Origin: an uncultured Clostridia bacterium
GTDB taxonomy: Bacteria > Bacillota > Clostridia > Christensenellales > Aristaeellaceae
Direction of reading: 5' to 3'
Assembly (NCBI GenBank): GCA_947624355.1
Contig: CANQKI010000019.1
Location: forward strand, 1-32,647
Length of the DNA stretch: 32,647 bases
Shown here: positions 1 to 7,867 of the stretch, piece after piece
Position numbering within the stretch: position 1 is the stretch's first letter
How the letters are laid out: every line of letters begins with the position of its first letter
The notes under the pieces: model-generated
Seen by the model: only the letters and a program-made list of their open reading frames with translations
Told to the model about the DNA's origin: nothing
Databases searched by the model: none
Position numbers and translations under genes: made by a program

Positions 1-36
1 GTTCGCTACGCTCACGGCCGGAAAATGATAGAGGTA

Positions 37-143
37 GAAGTCATACTGACTTCTCCTCGGACCGGGAGACCCGGTCCTGCGGATTGAAGATGAAGGGGCT
101 GCGGCCCCTTCATGCATCCCCAAAGTTACGATGCAGCTTTTTT
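37..143. repeat. Cluster of intergenic stem-loops upstream of the lyase operon
   Basis: Three perfect inverted repeats follow one another: 37-53 (7-bp arms), 59-77 (8-bp arms, loop AGA) and 91-112 (9-bp arms, loop TGCG). A weaker one (113-118 with 130-135) is followed by six T at 138-143, so the last may end transcription coming from upstream. TTGACA at 142-147 resembles a -35 box, but no -10 box lies at the right distance, so I do not call a promoter. The remainder of 1-225 holds nothing else I can name. Confidence 0.5.
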
Positions 144-225
144 GACAATCTGCGGGGACCGGAAGAATTCCTCCCGGGCCCCTGGACCTTTCCTTCAATA
201 AAGTGCGGAAAAGAGGCGCAGCTCC

Positions 226-2256
226 ATGAACGCCACGGAAAAACTTCTGAACGTCATCGACTGGACGCATCCGGCCCTGCAGACGGCCCGGACGCTTTGG
301 GAGCAGGGCCGGAAGGAAGAATGCGCGGATGAAATCGTCCGTCATTTCCGCACCCGGCAAAATCCCCGGTATCTCTTCACCTTCGACGACCTGAAAGCCC
401 TCCGGGACGATCATATTCTGGAGGACGCCCAGGACGTGCTTGACCGAAAGATTTACGGCTATCAGTTCCCCGGCGAAATCGACTGGCATTTCAATCCCAC
501 CGGCGACGCGGCCCACGACAACGAGTGGAGCTGGTCCCTCTATCGGTTCATTTTCTGGCAGCCCCTGGCCCGGGCTTACGCCCTGACGGGGGATGAAAAA
601 TACCCTCTGGAAGCCCTCAGCCAGCTGCGGGGCTTTCTGAAGGCCTGGCCCCTGGAGGATTTCCTCCGGGACGAGGAAGGGTATATCGCGGCCCATCAGT
701 ATCCCAGCTATCCCTGGCGGCACATTGAAACCGCCATGCGCCTGTATACGGCGTTTATTCCGTGCCTGACGGCTTTCCGGGAAAGCGCGGCTTTCGACCG
801 GGACGCTTGGGCCGATTTCCTTTCCGCCGTGTGCGACCACGCCAATTTCCTGGTTACGCACTACACCAACCACGAAAAATCCAGCAACTGGCTCACCATG
901 GAGACCAGCGCGCTGCTGCAATGCGCCCTCATGTTTCCCGAACTGAAGGACGCCCGGCAATGGTTCCGGTGCGGATATCAGCGGGTGATGCACGAGCTGC
1001 GCTATTCCTTTGACAACGACGGCGTTCATATGGAGCGCACCACCATTTATCACATGGTGGCCGCCATCGCCTATATGCAGGCCTGCCGCCTGTGCGAATT
1101 AAACGGCGTCCCAGTGGCCCCTTATGCCTGGGACACCCTGACCCGGGCCTGTGAATTTATCATGCGGCAGATCAAGCCGGACTTTTCCAATCCCATGATC
1201 GGCGACGCCGACCGGGACGACCTTCTGGCCCGCCGCAGCGACATTTCCCTGTACGAGGGCATGAACCTGTCCATGGACCCCTTCGACCTCAACGAAATGC
1301 GCGCGTTCTTCCGCCAGATGGCCGAAAAAACAGGGCGGCAGGACTTTTTGTACTTTGCCTCCTGCCGCCGGAAGGGCGCGCCGCCCGCCCAGCGCAATTT
1401 TTCCATGGCCGAAGCGGGCATTCATATCATGCGCACCGGCTGGGAGGCCGGGGACAGCTATTTCCATATCCACGGGGTGCAGCTGGAGCGGGGCGAAAAG
1501 AGCACCCATTCCCACAACGACACCGGGCACTTTGAGCTGCACATCGCCGGGGAGGACATCCTTCTGGACGGCGGCCGCTACATTTACAACCAGTCTGTCT
1601 GGAAGGATTGGCGGCATTATTTTCTCTCCGCCAAGGCCCATAACACCCTGTACGTGGACGACCTGACCATGGGCGCCGTGCCGGGGGTCAGCCGGGTGCG
1701 GGGCGTGCGGCTGTTCCTGCATCGGTTTGAGGAAACCCCCGGCTGGGCAGTCATCGACGTGAGCCACAACGGTTATGTCTTTACGGACGATCCCGTTTTC
1801 CACCGCCGCCGGGCGATCCGCCTGGAAAAGGACGTGTACGTCCTGGACGACTGCGTGACCGGCCTTGGCCTGGTGCCTCACGATTTCCGGCTGTTTTTCA
1901 ATTTTGCTCCGGGCGAGCTGACAGGAGCCGGAAACGAGTGGCATTATCGGACGCCCAAGGGACGCAAATACGTTTTCCGCGCCCTGAGCAGCGTTCCCTG
2001 CCAGGCGCTTTCCCTGCACGGCAGCGAAAACCCCATCGGCGGCTGGGTCAGCTACGGGTACGGGCTGCGGGAAGCCGCGCCCCAGCTGCAGCTTTGCTGG
2101 CAGGGCCCCGCGCCCTTCCGCAATATTGCGATTATCGCACCGGAGGGCTGGACGGCCGAAGGAAAAGTGACGGACGATTTGGCCGAACTGTATCTGAACG
2201 GCACGGAAAAAATTCATCTGACGCTGTCCGCGGACGGCGAAATCAAGCGAGATTAA
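226..2256 (+). CDS. Heparinase II/III-family polysaccharide lyase, cytoplasmic
   Basis: The 676-residue protein matches heparinase II/III-like lyases, which cleave uronic-acid-containing glycans by beta-elimination. An N-terminal alpha-helical toroid (about 40-370) precedes the C-terminal beta-sandwich. That sandwich carries the family signature THSHND (H428, H430, D432), GGRYIY (Tyr452/Tyr454) and AHNTLYVDD (H472). There is no signal peptide, so the enzyme should act on imported oligosaccharides. The start is the ATG at 226, with GAGG nine bases upstream. It is the first gene of an operon that continues to 9086, with the next start 17 bases after its stop. The substrate (heparin/heparan, alginate, hyaluronan or another glycuronan) cannot be fixed from sequence alone. 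The family assignment is strong. Confidence 0.88.
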   Translation: MNATEKLLNVIDWTHPALQTARTLWEQGRKEECADEIVRHFRTRQNPRYLFTFDDLKALRDDHILEDAQDVLDRKIYGYQFPGEIDWHFNPTGDAAHDNEWSWSLYRFIFWQPLARAYALTGDEKYPLEALSQLRGFLKAWPLEDFLRDEEGYIAAHQYPSYPWRHIETAMRLYTAFIPCLTAFRESAAFDRDAWADFLSAVCDHANFLVTHYTNHEKSSNWLTMETSALLQCALMFPELKDARQWFRCGYQRVMHELRYSFDNDGVHMERTTIYHMVAAIAYMQACRLCELNGVPVAPYAWDTLTRACEFIMRQIKPDFSNPMIGDADRDDLLARRSDISLYEGMNLSMDPFDLNEMRAFFRQMAEKTGRQDFLYFASCRRKGAPPAQRNFSMAEAGIHIMRTGWEAGDSYFHIHGVQLERGEKSTHSHNDTGHFELHIAGEDILLDGGRYIYNQSVWKDWRHYFLSAKAHNTLYVDDLTMGAVPGVSRVRGVRLFLHRFEETPGWAVIDVSHNGYVFTDDPVFHRRRAIRLEKDVYVLDDCVTGLGLVPHDFRLFFNFAPGELTGAGNEWHYRTPKGRKYVFRALSSVPCQALSLHGSENPIGGWVSYGYGLREAAPQLQLCWQGPAPFRNIAIIAPEGWTAEGKVTDDLAELYLNGTEKIHLTLSADGEIKRD

Positions 2257-2273
2257 GAAAGGCGGGATGTTTC

Positions 2274-3044
2274 ATGAAATTCGGTTTGTGCGCGCCGCTT
2301 AGCAAAATCGGCGAAGTGAAGGCGGCGGGCTTTGACTATCTGGAGCCCCCGGTCAACGGCGTGGCCGCCATGACGGAAGCGGAATTTGCCGCGGCCCTGG
2401 CGGAAAAGGAGGCGGCGGGCCTGCCCTGCCCCGCCTTCAACCTGCTGTTTCCCAAAACACTGGCGCTCCTTGACCCGGAAGTGACCGACGAGGCCGTCGC
2501 CGCATACCTGCGGCCCGCCATGGCGCGGGTGCAGGCGCTGGGCGGAAAAATCGCCGTGTTCGGCAGCGGCAAAAGCCGCATGCGCCCCGCCGGCGTTCCC
2601 TACGGCGAGGCTTTCCGCCGCCTGACTGCGGTAACCCGCCTGACCGGCGAAATCGCCGGCCAATACGGCGTAACCGTTGTGATCGAGCCCCTGAACCGCA
2701 CGGAAACCAACATGATCAACAGCATGGCCGAGGGCGCCGCCCTGACCGCTGCGGTGAACCACCCCCATGTGGCGCTGCTGAGCGACTTTTACCACGTCGT
2801 CCTGGACGGGGAACCCGTGGCCGATATTGCCCGCCTGGGCGGCATTCTGCACACCCACATTGCCTCCAAGGCGGGCCGCCGCTATCCCCTGCCCGGGGAC
2901 CCGGACGATTACGCGGCCTTCTTTGCGAACCTGAAGGCCATTGGCTATCAGGGCATGATGAGCGTGGAAGGCAAGACGGACGATATGGCGGCGGACGCGC
3001 CCAAAACCCTGGCGCTGCTCCGCGGGCTGGAAAGGGAGGACTGA
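2274..3044 (+). CDS. Sugar phosphate isomerase/epimerase (AP-endonuclease-2-like TIM barrel)
   Basis: The 256-residue protein has the xylose-isomerase-like TIM-barrel fold used by many sugar (phosphate) isomerases and epimerases. Likely divalent-metal ligands are E138 (VVIEPLN), D171 and H174 (SDFYH), a histidine in the THIA strand (H193/H195) and E232 (SVEGK), the order expected for the family. I chose the ATG at 2274 because AAAGGCGGG lies seven bases before it. The open frame extends much further upstream, but that stretch overlaps the lyase gene in another frame. The gene sits between the lyase and the Gfo/Idh/MocA dehydrogenase, so it probably isomerises a product of lyase cleavage. The exact substrate is unknown. 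Confidence 0.85.
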   Translation: MKFGLCAPLSKIGEVKAAGFDYLEPPVNGVAAMTEAEFAAALAEKEAAGLPCPAFNLLFPKTLALLDPEVTDEAVAAYLRPAMARVQALGGKIAVFGSGKSRMRPAGVPYGEAFRRLTAVTRLTGEIAGQYGVTVVIEPLNRTETNMINSMAEGAALTAAVNHPHVALLSDFYHVVLDGEPVADIARLGGILHTHIASKAGRRYPLPGDPDDYAAFFANLKAIGYQGMMSVEGKTDDMAADAPKTLALLRGLERED

Positions 3045-3045
3045 C

Positions 3046-4164
3046 ATGGAACAGGTACGTTACGGCATCATCGGTTACGGAAAAATCGGCAGCCAGCATG
3101 TGGGCCAGATTCTCAAGGGCATGGCGCCCCCCTGCCGCCTGACCGCCGTGGCGGACGTGAACCCCGCCCGCCTGGAGGCCGCCCGCAAGGTGCTGGGGGA
3201 CTCGGTCCGTTATTTTGATTCGGCGGACGCGCTGATCGCTTCGGGGGAGGTTCAGGCCGTACACATCTGCACCCCTCATTACGATCATCCCCCCATCGCC
3301 ATCAAGGCCCTGGAAGCGGGGCTGCATACGCTGGTGGAAAAGCCCGCGGGGGTGTACACCAAACAGGTCCGGGAAATGAACGCCGTGGCCGACCGGCACC
3401 CCGAACTGAAATTCGCCATGGACTTTAACCAGCGCACCGACCCCGTATACATCAAGGCCCGGGATCTGGTGCAAAGCGGGGAACTGGGCAAAATCCGCCA
3501 CACCCATTGGCTGATTACCAACTGGTACCGTTCCCAAAGCTATTACGACCAGGGGGACTGGCGCGCCACCTGGCGGGGGGAAGGCGGCGGCGTGCTGCTC
3601 AACCAGAACCCCCATAACCTGGATATGTGGCAGTGGATCTGCGGCATGCCGAGCCGGGTCAAAAGCGTGGTGTATTACGGCAAACACCGCAATATCGAGG
3701 TGGAGGATGACGTAACCGCCATCGTGGAATACCCGGACGGCGCTACGGGCACCTACATCACCACCGTGGTGGACGCCCCCGGCACCAACCGCCTGGAAAT
3801 CGACGGCGAGCGAGGCCGCATCGTGGTGGAGGACGGGAAAATCACCTTCAACCGCCTCCGCACCCCCGAACCCAAGTTCAACGCCTCCTGGAAAAAGGGG
3901 CTGGGCAAGCCCGAGGTTTGGGACTGCCAGGTGCCGGTAAACGGCAAATACACCGCCCACGCCGGCGTTATCACCAATTTCTGCGAGGCCATTCTTACCG
4001 GTAAACCGCTGCTGGCCCGGGGTCAGGAGGGCATCAACGGCCTGCAGATTTCCAACGCCATTCACCTGTCGGACTGGACGGGCGGCGGCTGGGTGGACGT
4101 TCCGGTGGACGAGGAACTGTTCTACCGGCTGCTGTGCGAAAAGTGCGGCGTGGATCATCTGTAA
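3046..4164 (+). CDS. Gfo/Idh/MocA-family NAD(P)-dependent oxidoreductase
   Basis: The 372-residue protein begins with the Rossmann dinucleotide motif GYGKIG (10-15). It carries the family signature EKPAG (98-102), whose lysine K99 is the usual catalytic residue. The second domain contains GGGVLLNQNPHNLD (180-193), with H190 as the expected catalytic histidine. Such enzymes oxidise or reduce sugars, inositols or deoxy-sugars with NAD(P). The start ATG is one base after the previous stop, with GGGAGGA upstream, so the two genes are translationally coupled. The likely role is redox processing of the sugar released by the lyase. The cofactor and substrate are not determinable here. Confidence 0.88.
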   Translation: MEQVRYGIIGYGKIGSQHVGQILKGMAPPCRLTAVADVNPARLEAARKVLGDSVRYFDSADALIASGEVQAVHICTPHYDHPPIAIKALEAGLHTLVEKPAGVYTKQVREMNAVADRHPELKFAMDFNQRTDPVYIKARDLVQSGELGKIRHTHWLITNWYRSQSYYDQGDWRATWRGEGGGVLLNQNPHNLDMWQWICGMPSRVKSVVYYGKHRNIEVEDDVTAIVEYPDGATGTYITTVVDAPGTNRLEIDGERGRIVVEDGKITFNRLRTPEPKFNASWKKGLGKPEVWDCQVPVNGKYTAHAGVITNFCEAILTGKPLLARGQEGINGLQISNAIHLSDWTGGGWVDVPVDEELFYRLLCEKCGVDHL

Positions 4165-4202
4165 AAAGGAACCGATCAATTTTGACGAAGGAGGCGACCT
4201 GC

Positions 4203-5156
4203 GTGTCGACAAAGGCGTCCGCAGCCCCGCGGGCGGTCAAGCCGCCGCTGGGCAGGAGAATCAGGCGGGATTTCCGCAAGAACTGGAAGCTGTATCTGCT
4301 GTTTGTCCCGATCCTGGTCTATTTCATCATTTTCAAATACGCGCCCATGTTCGGCCTGAGCATTTCATTCCTGGATTACCGGCCGGCACGCGGCATTGCG
4401 GGCAGCCGCTTCGTGGGGCTGCAGCATTTCCGCAGCTTCTTTTCCGACCCCTATTTCTTCCGCCTGCTGCGCAACACGATTACCATCAGCCTGTGTACGC
4501 TGATTTTCTCTTTCCCCTCCGCCATTCTGCTGGCCATCATGATTAACGAGCTGCAGTCCCGCCGCCTGTCCCGGACGGTGCAGACCATCAGCTACATCCC
4601 CCACTTCATTTCCACCGTGGTTATCTGCGGCATCATCCGCCAGCTGGTGGGGCGGACAGGCGGCATCACCATGCTGCTGAGCACCCTGTTCGGCATGGAG
4701 CCCACCAATATGCTGCTGGAACCGGGCTATTTCATCCCCATCTACATCGGCACGGACATCTGGCAGTCCATCGGCTGGAACTCCATCGTTTACCTCTCCG
4801 CCCTGACCTCCATCGACCAGGAGCTGTACGAGGCCGCCCGGGTGGACGGGGCCAACAAATGGAACCAGCTGGTGCATGTGACAATTCCCTGCCTGGTGCC
4901 CACCATCATCATCATGTTCATCCTGAAGGTAGGCAAGATGTTCGACGTGGGTTACGAAAAAATCATGCTGCTCTACAACCCGCTGACCTATGAAACGGCC
5001 GACGTCATCAACACCTACGTCTATCGCCGCGGCATGGAGCAGCAGCAGTGGAGCTATTCCACAGCTGTGGGGCTGTTCAACTCGGTGGTGTGCTTCTCCC
5101 TGGTATTCTTCACCAATTACATCACCCGCCGCGCCAACGGCAACAGCCTGTGGTGA
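4203..5156 (+). CDS. Sugar ABC transporter permease, LplB-like
   Basis: This is a 317-residue integral membrane protein of the binding-protein-dependent permease family, with about six membrane segments. The ATPase-contacting EAA loop reads LYEAARVDGAN, followed by a VTIPCL segment. Its start (LYLLFVPILVYFIIFKYAPM) is typical of LplB-type oligosaccharide permeases. I chose the GTG at 4203, with AAGGAGG eight bases upstream. The frame also opens earlier (4134), but that part overlaps the preceding gene and has no ribosome site. It pairs with the next gene as a heterodimeric channel. No ATPase is nearby, as is usual where a shared MsmX-type ATPase serves many importers. Confidence 0.88.
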   Translation: MSTKASAAPRAVKPPLGRRIRRDFRKNWKLYLLFVPILVYFIIFKYAPMFGLSISFLDYRPARGIAGSRFVGLQHFRSFFSDPYFFRLLRNTITISLCTLIFSFPSAILLAIMINELQSRRLSRTVQTISYIPHFISTVVICGIIRQLVGRTGGITMLLSTLFGMEPTNMLLEPGYFIPIYIGTDIWQSIGWNSIVYLSALTSIDQELYEAARVDGANKWNQLVHVTIPCLVPTIIIMFILKVGKMFDVGYEKIMLLYNPLTYETADVINTYVYRRGMEQQQWSYSTAVGLFNSVVCFSLVFFTNYITRRANGNSLW

Positions 5157-5171
5157 GAAAGGAGGCGCAAG

Positions 5172-6077
5172 ATGAGCACGATTCATGCAAAAGAAACCAA
5201 CCGGAACCGGATCAAGATACCGCTTGGGGAACGCATCTTCTATGCGGCCGACAGCGTGCTGCTGATCCTGATCTGCGTCATCATCCTGATTCCGCTGATT
5301 CATGTGGTCGCCGGTTCCTTCAGCGACGGCAACAAATACATGGCGCATGTGGGCCTTCTGTTCTGGCCCCTGGATTTCAACCTGGACGCTTACAGGGCCG
5401 TCATGCAGAACCACAATATCTGGACGGGCTATTTGAACACCCTGTTCATCGTCGTGGTGGGCACAACGCTGAACATTATCTTTTCCCTGGTGGCCGCCTA
5501 TGTGCTTTCCCGGCGGGCGTACATGCTCAAGCGGTTCTTCAATTTGCTGGTGGTGTTCAGCATGTACTTTTCCGGCGGCATGATTCCCTTCTTCCTGGTT
5601 GTGCGCGGCGTCGGGCTGTACAATTCCATCTGGTCGCTGATTCTGCCCGCGCTGATCAACGTGTTTAACCTGGTGATTGTCCGCACGGCCATGGAGGGCG
5701 TGCCGGACAGCCTGGAGGAATCCGCCGAGCTGGACGGCGCGGGGCACCTGACCATTCTCTTCAGGATCATCACGCCGCTTATCAAGCCCACGGTGGCCGT
5801 CATTTGCCTGTACTATGCCGTGGCCCACTGGAACAGCTGGTTCAACGCCATGCTGTTTATCAAAAAGCGCTCCATGTATCCGCTGCAGATGATCCTGCGG
5901 GAAATCATCATCCTCAACGACCTGGCCGCCTCCTCCACCGGCGACGAAGCCTTCTTCATGAGCGAAACCATTAAATTCGCCACCATCATCGTGGCCACCG
6001 TGCCCATTCTGTGCGTGTATCCCTTCATTCAGAAGTACTTCGTCAAGGGCATTATGGTGGGCGCTGTCAAGGGCTGA
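5172..6077 (+). CDS. Carbohydrate ABC transporter permease, YtcP/AraQ-like
   Basis: The 301-residue protein is the second channel subunit. It has about six hydrophobic segments and an EAA loop (LEESAELDGAGH) ahead of ITPLIKPT, and it ends in the YtcP-typical YFVKGIMVGAVKG. AAAGGAGG lies six bases before the ATG. It is separated from the LplB-like gene by 15 bases. Together they should import the glycan fragments used by the lyase operon. No solute-binding protein is encoded between 1 and 9086, so it must be upstream of the window or supplied from elsewhere. Confidence 0.88.
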   Translation: MSTIHAKETNRNRIKIPLGERIFYAADSVLLILICVIILIPLIHVVAGSFSDGNKYMAHVGLLFWPLDFNLDAYRAVMQNHNIWTGYLNTLFIVVVGTTLNIIFSLVAAYVLSRRAYMLKRFFNLLVVFSMYFSGGMIPFFLVVRGVGLYNSIWSLILPALINVFNLVIVRTAMEGVPDSLEESAELDGAGHLTILFRIITPLIKPTVAVICLYYAVAHWNSWFNAMLFIKKRSMYPLQMILREIIILNDLAASSTGDEAFFMSETIKFATIIVATVPILCVYPFIQKYFVKGIMVGAVKG

Positions 6078-6092
6078 CGAAAGGAGAATCCC

Positions 6093-7091
6093 ATGCGCGT
6101 ACCCTATGAAACCATGCAGGCGGAATTCCGCCGCGTACTGGAAAAATACGGAATCACCGGCGACGACGCGGCCCTGTCCGCCCGCCTTTTCGCGGACGCC
6201 AGCCGGGACGGCATTTACACCCACGGCCTGAACCGCTTTCCAAAATTCATCAAGTCCATTGAAAACGGCTCGGTGGATGTGAAGGCACGGGCTTCCGTCT
6301 CCCAGCGGCTGGGCATGCTGGAACGCTGGGACGGCCACCGCGGCCCGGGCAACCTGAACGCCTATCTTTGCATGCGCCGCGCCATCGAACTGGCCCATGA
6401 AAACACCATCGGCACGGTGGCCCTCTCCAATACCAACCATTGGATGCGCCCGGGCAATTACGGCCTGATGGCCGTGGAAGCGGGCTGTATCGGCATTCTG
6501 TGGACGAACACCGTGCCCAATATGCCCCCCTGGGGCGGCAGGGAAGCGCGGCTGGGCAACAATCCCATCGTCTTCGCCGTGCCCAACGGCGATACCCCCG
6601 TGCTGCTGGACGTGGCCATGTCCATGTTCTCCTACGGTAAGCTGGAAAGCTACGCCCGGCAGGGAAAAGAACTGCCCGTGGACGGCGGCTTCGACCGGGA
6701 TCAGCATATTACCCGCAACGCCGCCGACATCCTGGAAACCCATCAGTGCCTGCCCATCGGCTATTGGAAAGGCTCGGGGCTTTCGCTGATGCTGGATCTG
6801 GTCGCCTCCGCCCTCTCCGGCGGCCGTACTGCCCGGCAGGTGGGCGAACTGCCCACCGAAACGGAGCTCAGCCAGGTATTCATCGCCATCGACGTGAACC
6901 GGCTGCCCGACGGGGAGGATTTTGCCCGCCGGGTCCGGGACACCCTGGCCGATCTTGAAACCTCCGCCCCCGTGGACCCCGCCCGGCCCGTGTATTACCC
7001 GGGTAAAAACATGATGCGCACCCGCCTGGACAACCTGAAAAACGGAATTCCGGTGGAGGAAAGCGTGTGGGAAGGGGTTCTCCGGCTGTGA
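6093..7091 (+). CDS. yiaK: 2,3-diketo-L-gulonate reductase-like dehydrogenase (YiaK/DlgD family)
   Basis: This 332-residue protein belongs to the Ldh2/malate dehydrogenase-like NAD(P)H oxidoreductases and looks closest to E. coli YiaK, which reduces 2,3-diketo-L-gulonate to 3-keto-L-gulonate. Shared stretches include YTHGLNRFPKFI, NHWMRPGNYG, PPWGGREARLGNNP, SMFSYGKLE, ELPVDGGFD and GYWKGSG. H44, the position of the proposed YiaK catalytic histidine, is conserved. AAAGGAG precedes the ATG by six bases. In a lyase operon it may instead reduce a diketo or deoxy-keto uronate arising from the unsaturated product; that is inference. The family call is firm, the exact substrate less so. Confidence 0.8.
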   Translation: MRVPYETMQAEFRRVLEKYGITGDDAALSARLFADASRDGIYTHGLNRFPKFIKSIENGSVDVKARASVSQRLGMLERWDGHRGPGNLNAYLCMRRAIELAHENTIGTVALSNTNHWMRPGNYGLMAVEAGCIGILWTNTVPNMPPWGGREARLGNNPIVFAVPNGDTPVLLDVAMSMFSYGKLESYARQGKELPVDGGFDRDQHITRNAADILETHQCLPIGYWKGSGLSLMLDLVASALSGGRTARQVGELPTETELSQVFIAIDVNRLPDGEDFARRVRDTLADLETSAPVDPARPVYYPGKNMMRTRLDNLKNGIPVEESVWEGVLRL

Positions 7092-7867
7092 AAACGAACT
7101 GGATTCCCGGCGTGGTTTCGGCCACCTTCCGCGCCCGTCCGGCGGCGGAAGTGATCCGCCTGGCCGCCGAAAACGGATTGAAAGCAGTGGAATGGTCCGA
7201 AAACGCTCACGTTCAGCCGGATGACCCCGCGGGCGCGGCCGCCCTGCGCAGGGAAACCGAAAAGGCGGGGCTTGCCGTGGCGGCCTACGGCTCCTATTAC
7301 CGGCTGGGGGAGCAGGCGGACGCCGAAGCGGTTTTCCGCAAAAGCCTGGTCAGCGCCGCCGCCCTGGGGGCCCCCGTTCTCCGGGTGTGGGCTGGAACCA
7401 GGGCTTCTGCCGACGCGGACACGGCCTATCGCGCCCGGCTTTCGGAGGAGGCCCGGCTGATTGCCGGCCTGGCCGCCCGGGAGGGCGTCGCCGTCGCTTT
7501 CGAATGGCACAAAAACACCCTGACCGACACCAATGAATCCTCCATGGCGCTGCTGGCGGCGGCGAATCACCCCAACCTCAAATGCCTCTGGCAGCCCACG
7601 GTGGCCCTCTCCCCCAGGCAGCGGACCGAAGGCATCCGGCTGCTGGGCGACAGGCTGGCAAACATGCATGTATATTCCTGGCCGGACGGCAAGCGCGGCC
7701 CCCTCAACGCCGCCGAATGGAAGCTTTATTTCGACGCGGCGGCTTGCGGCGGCAGCCATTACGCGCTGCTCGAATTCGTGCGGGACGACGACCCCGCGCA
7801 GTTCGCCCAGGACGCTGCCCGGCTCATCAGGCTGATTGAAGACGAAGGAGATGAAAACAATGGCTGA
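7088..7867 (+). CDS. Second sugar isomerase/epimerase-like TIM-barrel protein
   Basis: The 259-residue protein resembles xylose-isomerase-like TIM barrels: E139 (VAFEWHKN), H194 (NMHVYSW) and E229 (ALLEFV) fall where metal or active-site residues are expected. The usual D-x-x-H strand is replaced by CLWQPT (Q169), so metal binding may be altered compared with the paralogue at 2274. The chosen start is the GTG at 7088, overlapping the yiaK stop by four bases. An alternative GTG at 7067 has a better ribosome site (GGAGGA) and would add seven residues. It overlaps the next gene by eight bases. The substrate is unknown. Confidence 0.8.
   Translation: MKTNWIPGVVSATFRARPAAEVIRLAAENGLKAVEWSENAHVQPDDPAGAAALRRETEKAGLAVAAYGSYYRLGEQADAEAVFRKSLVSAAALGAPVLRVWAGTRASADADTAYRARLSEEARLIAGLAAREGVAVAFEWHKNTLTDTNESSMALLAAANHPNLKCLWQPTVALSPRQRTEGIRLLGDRLANMHVYSWPDGKRGPLNAAEWKLYFDAAACGGSHYALLEFVRDDDPAQFAQDAARLIRLIEDEGDENNG

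Noticed and set aside
142-170. Promoter with TTGACA before the lyase gene
   Set aside because: No acceptable -10 box 16-18 bases downstream (the position reads GAATTC), so the operon promoter is left unassigned.
4365-6743. A 792-residue open frame on the minus strand
   Set aside because: It runs opposite the two permeases and YiaK-like gene, has the same shadow composition (His/Gly/Asp/Gln-rich) and no ribosome site or domain.
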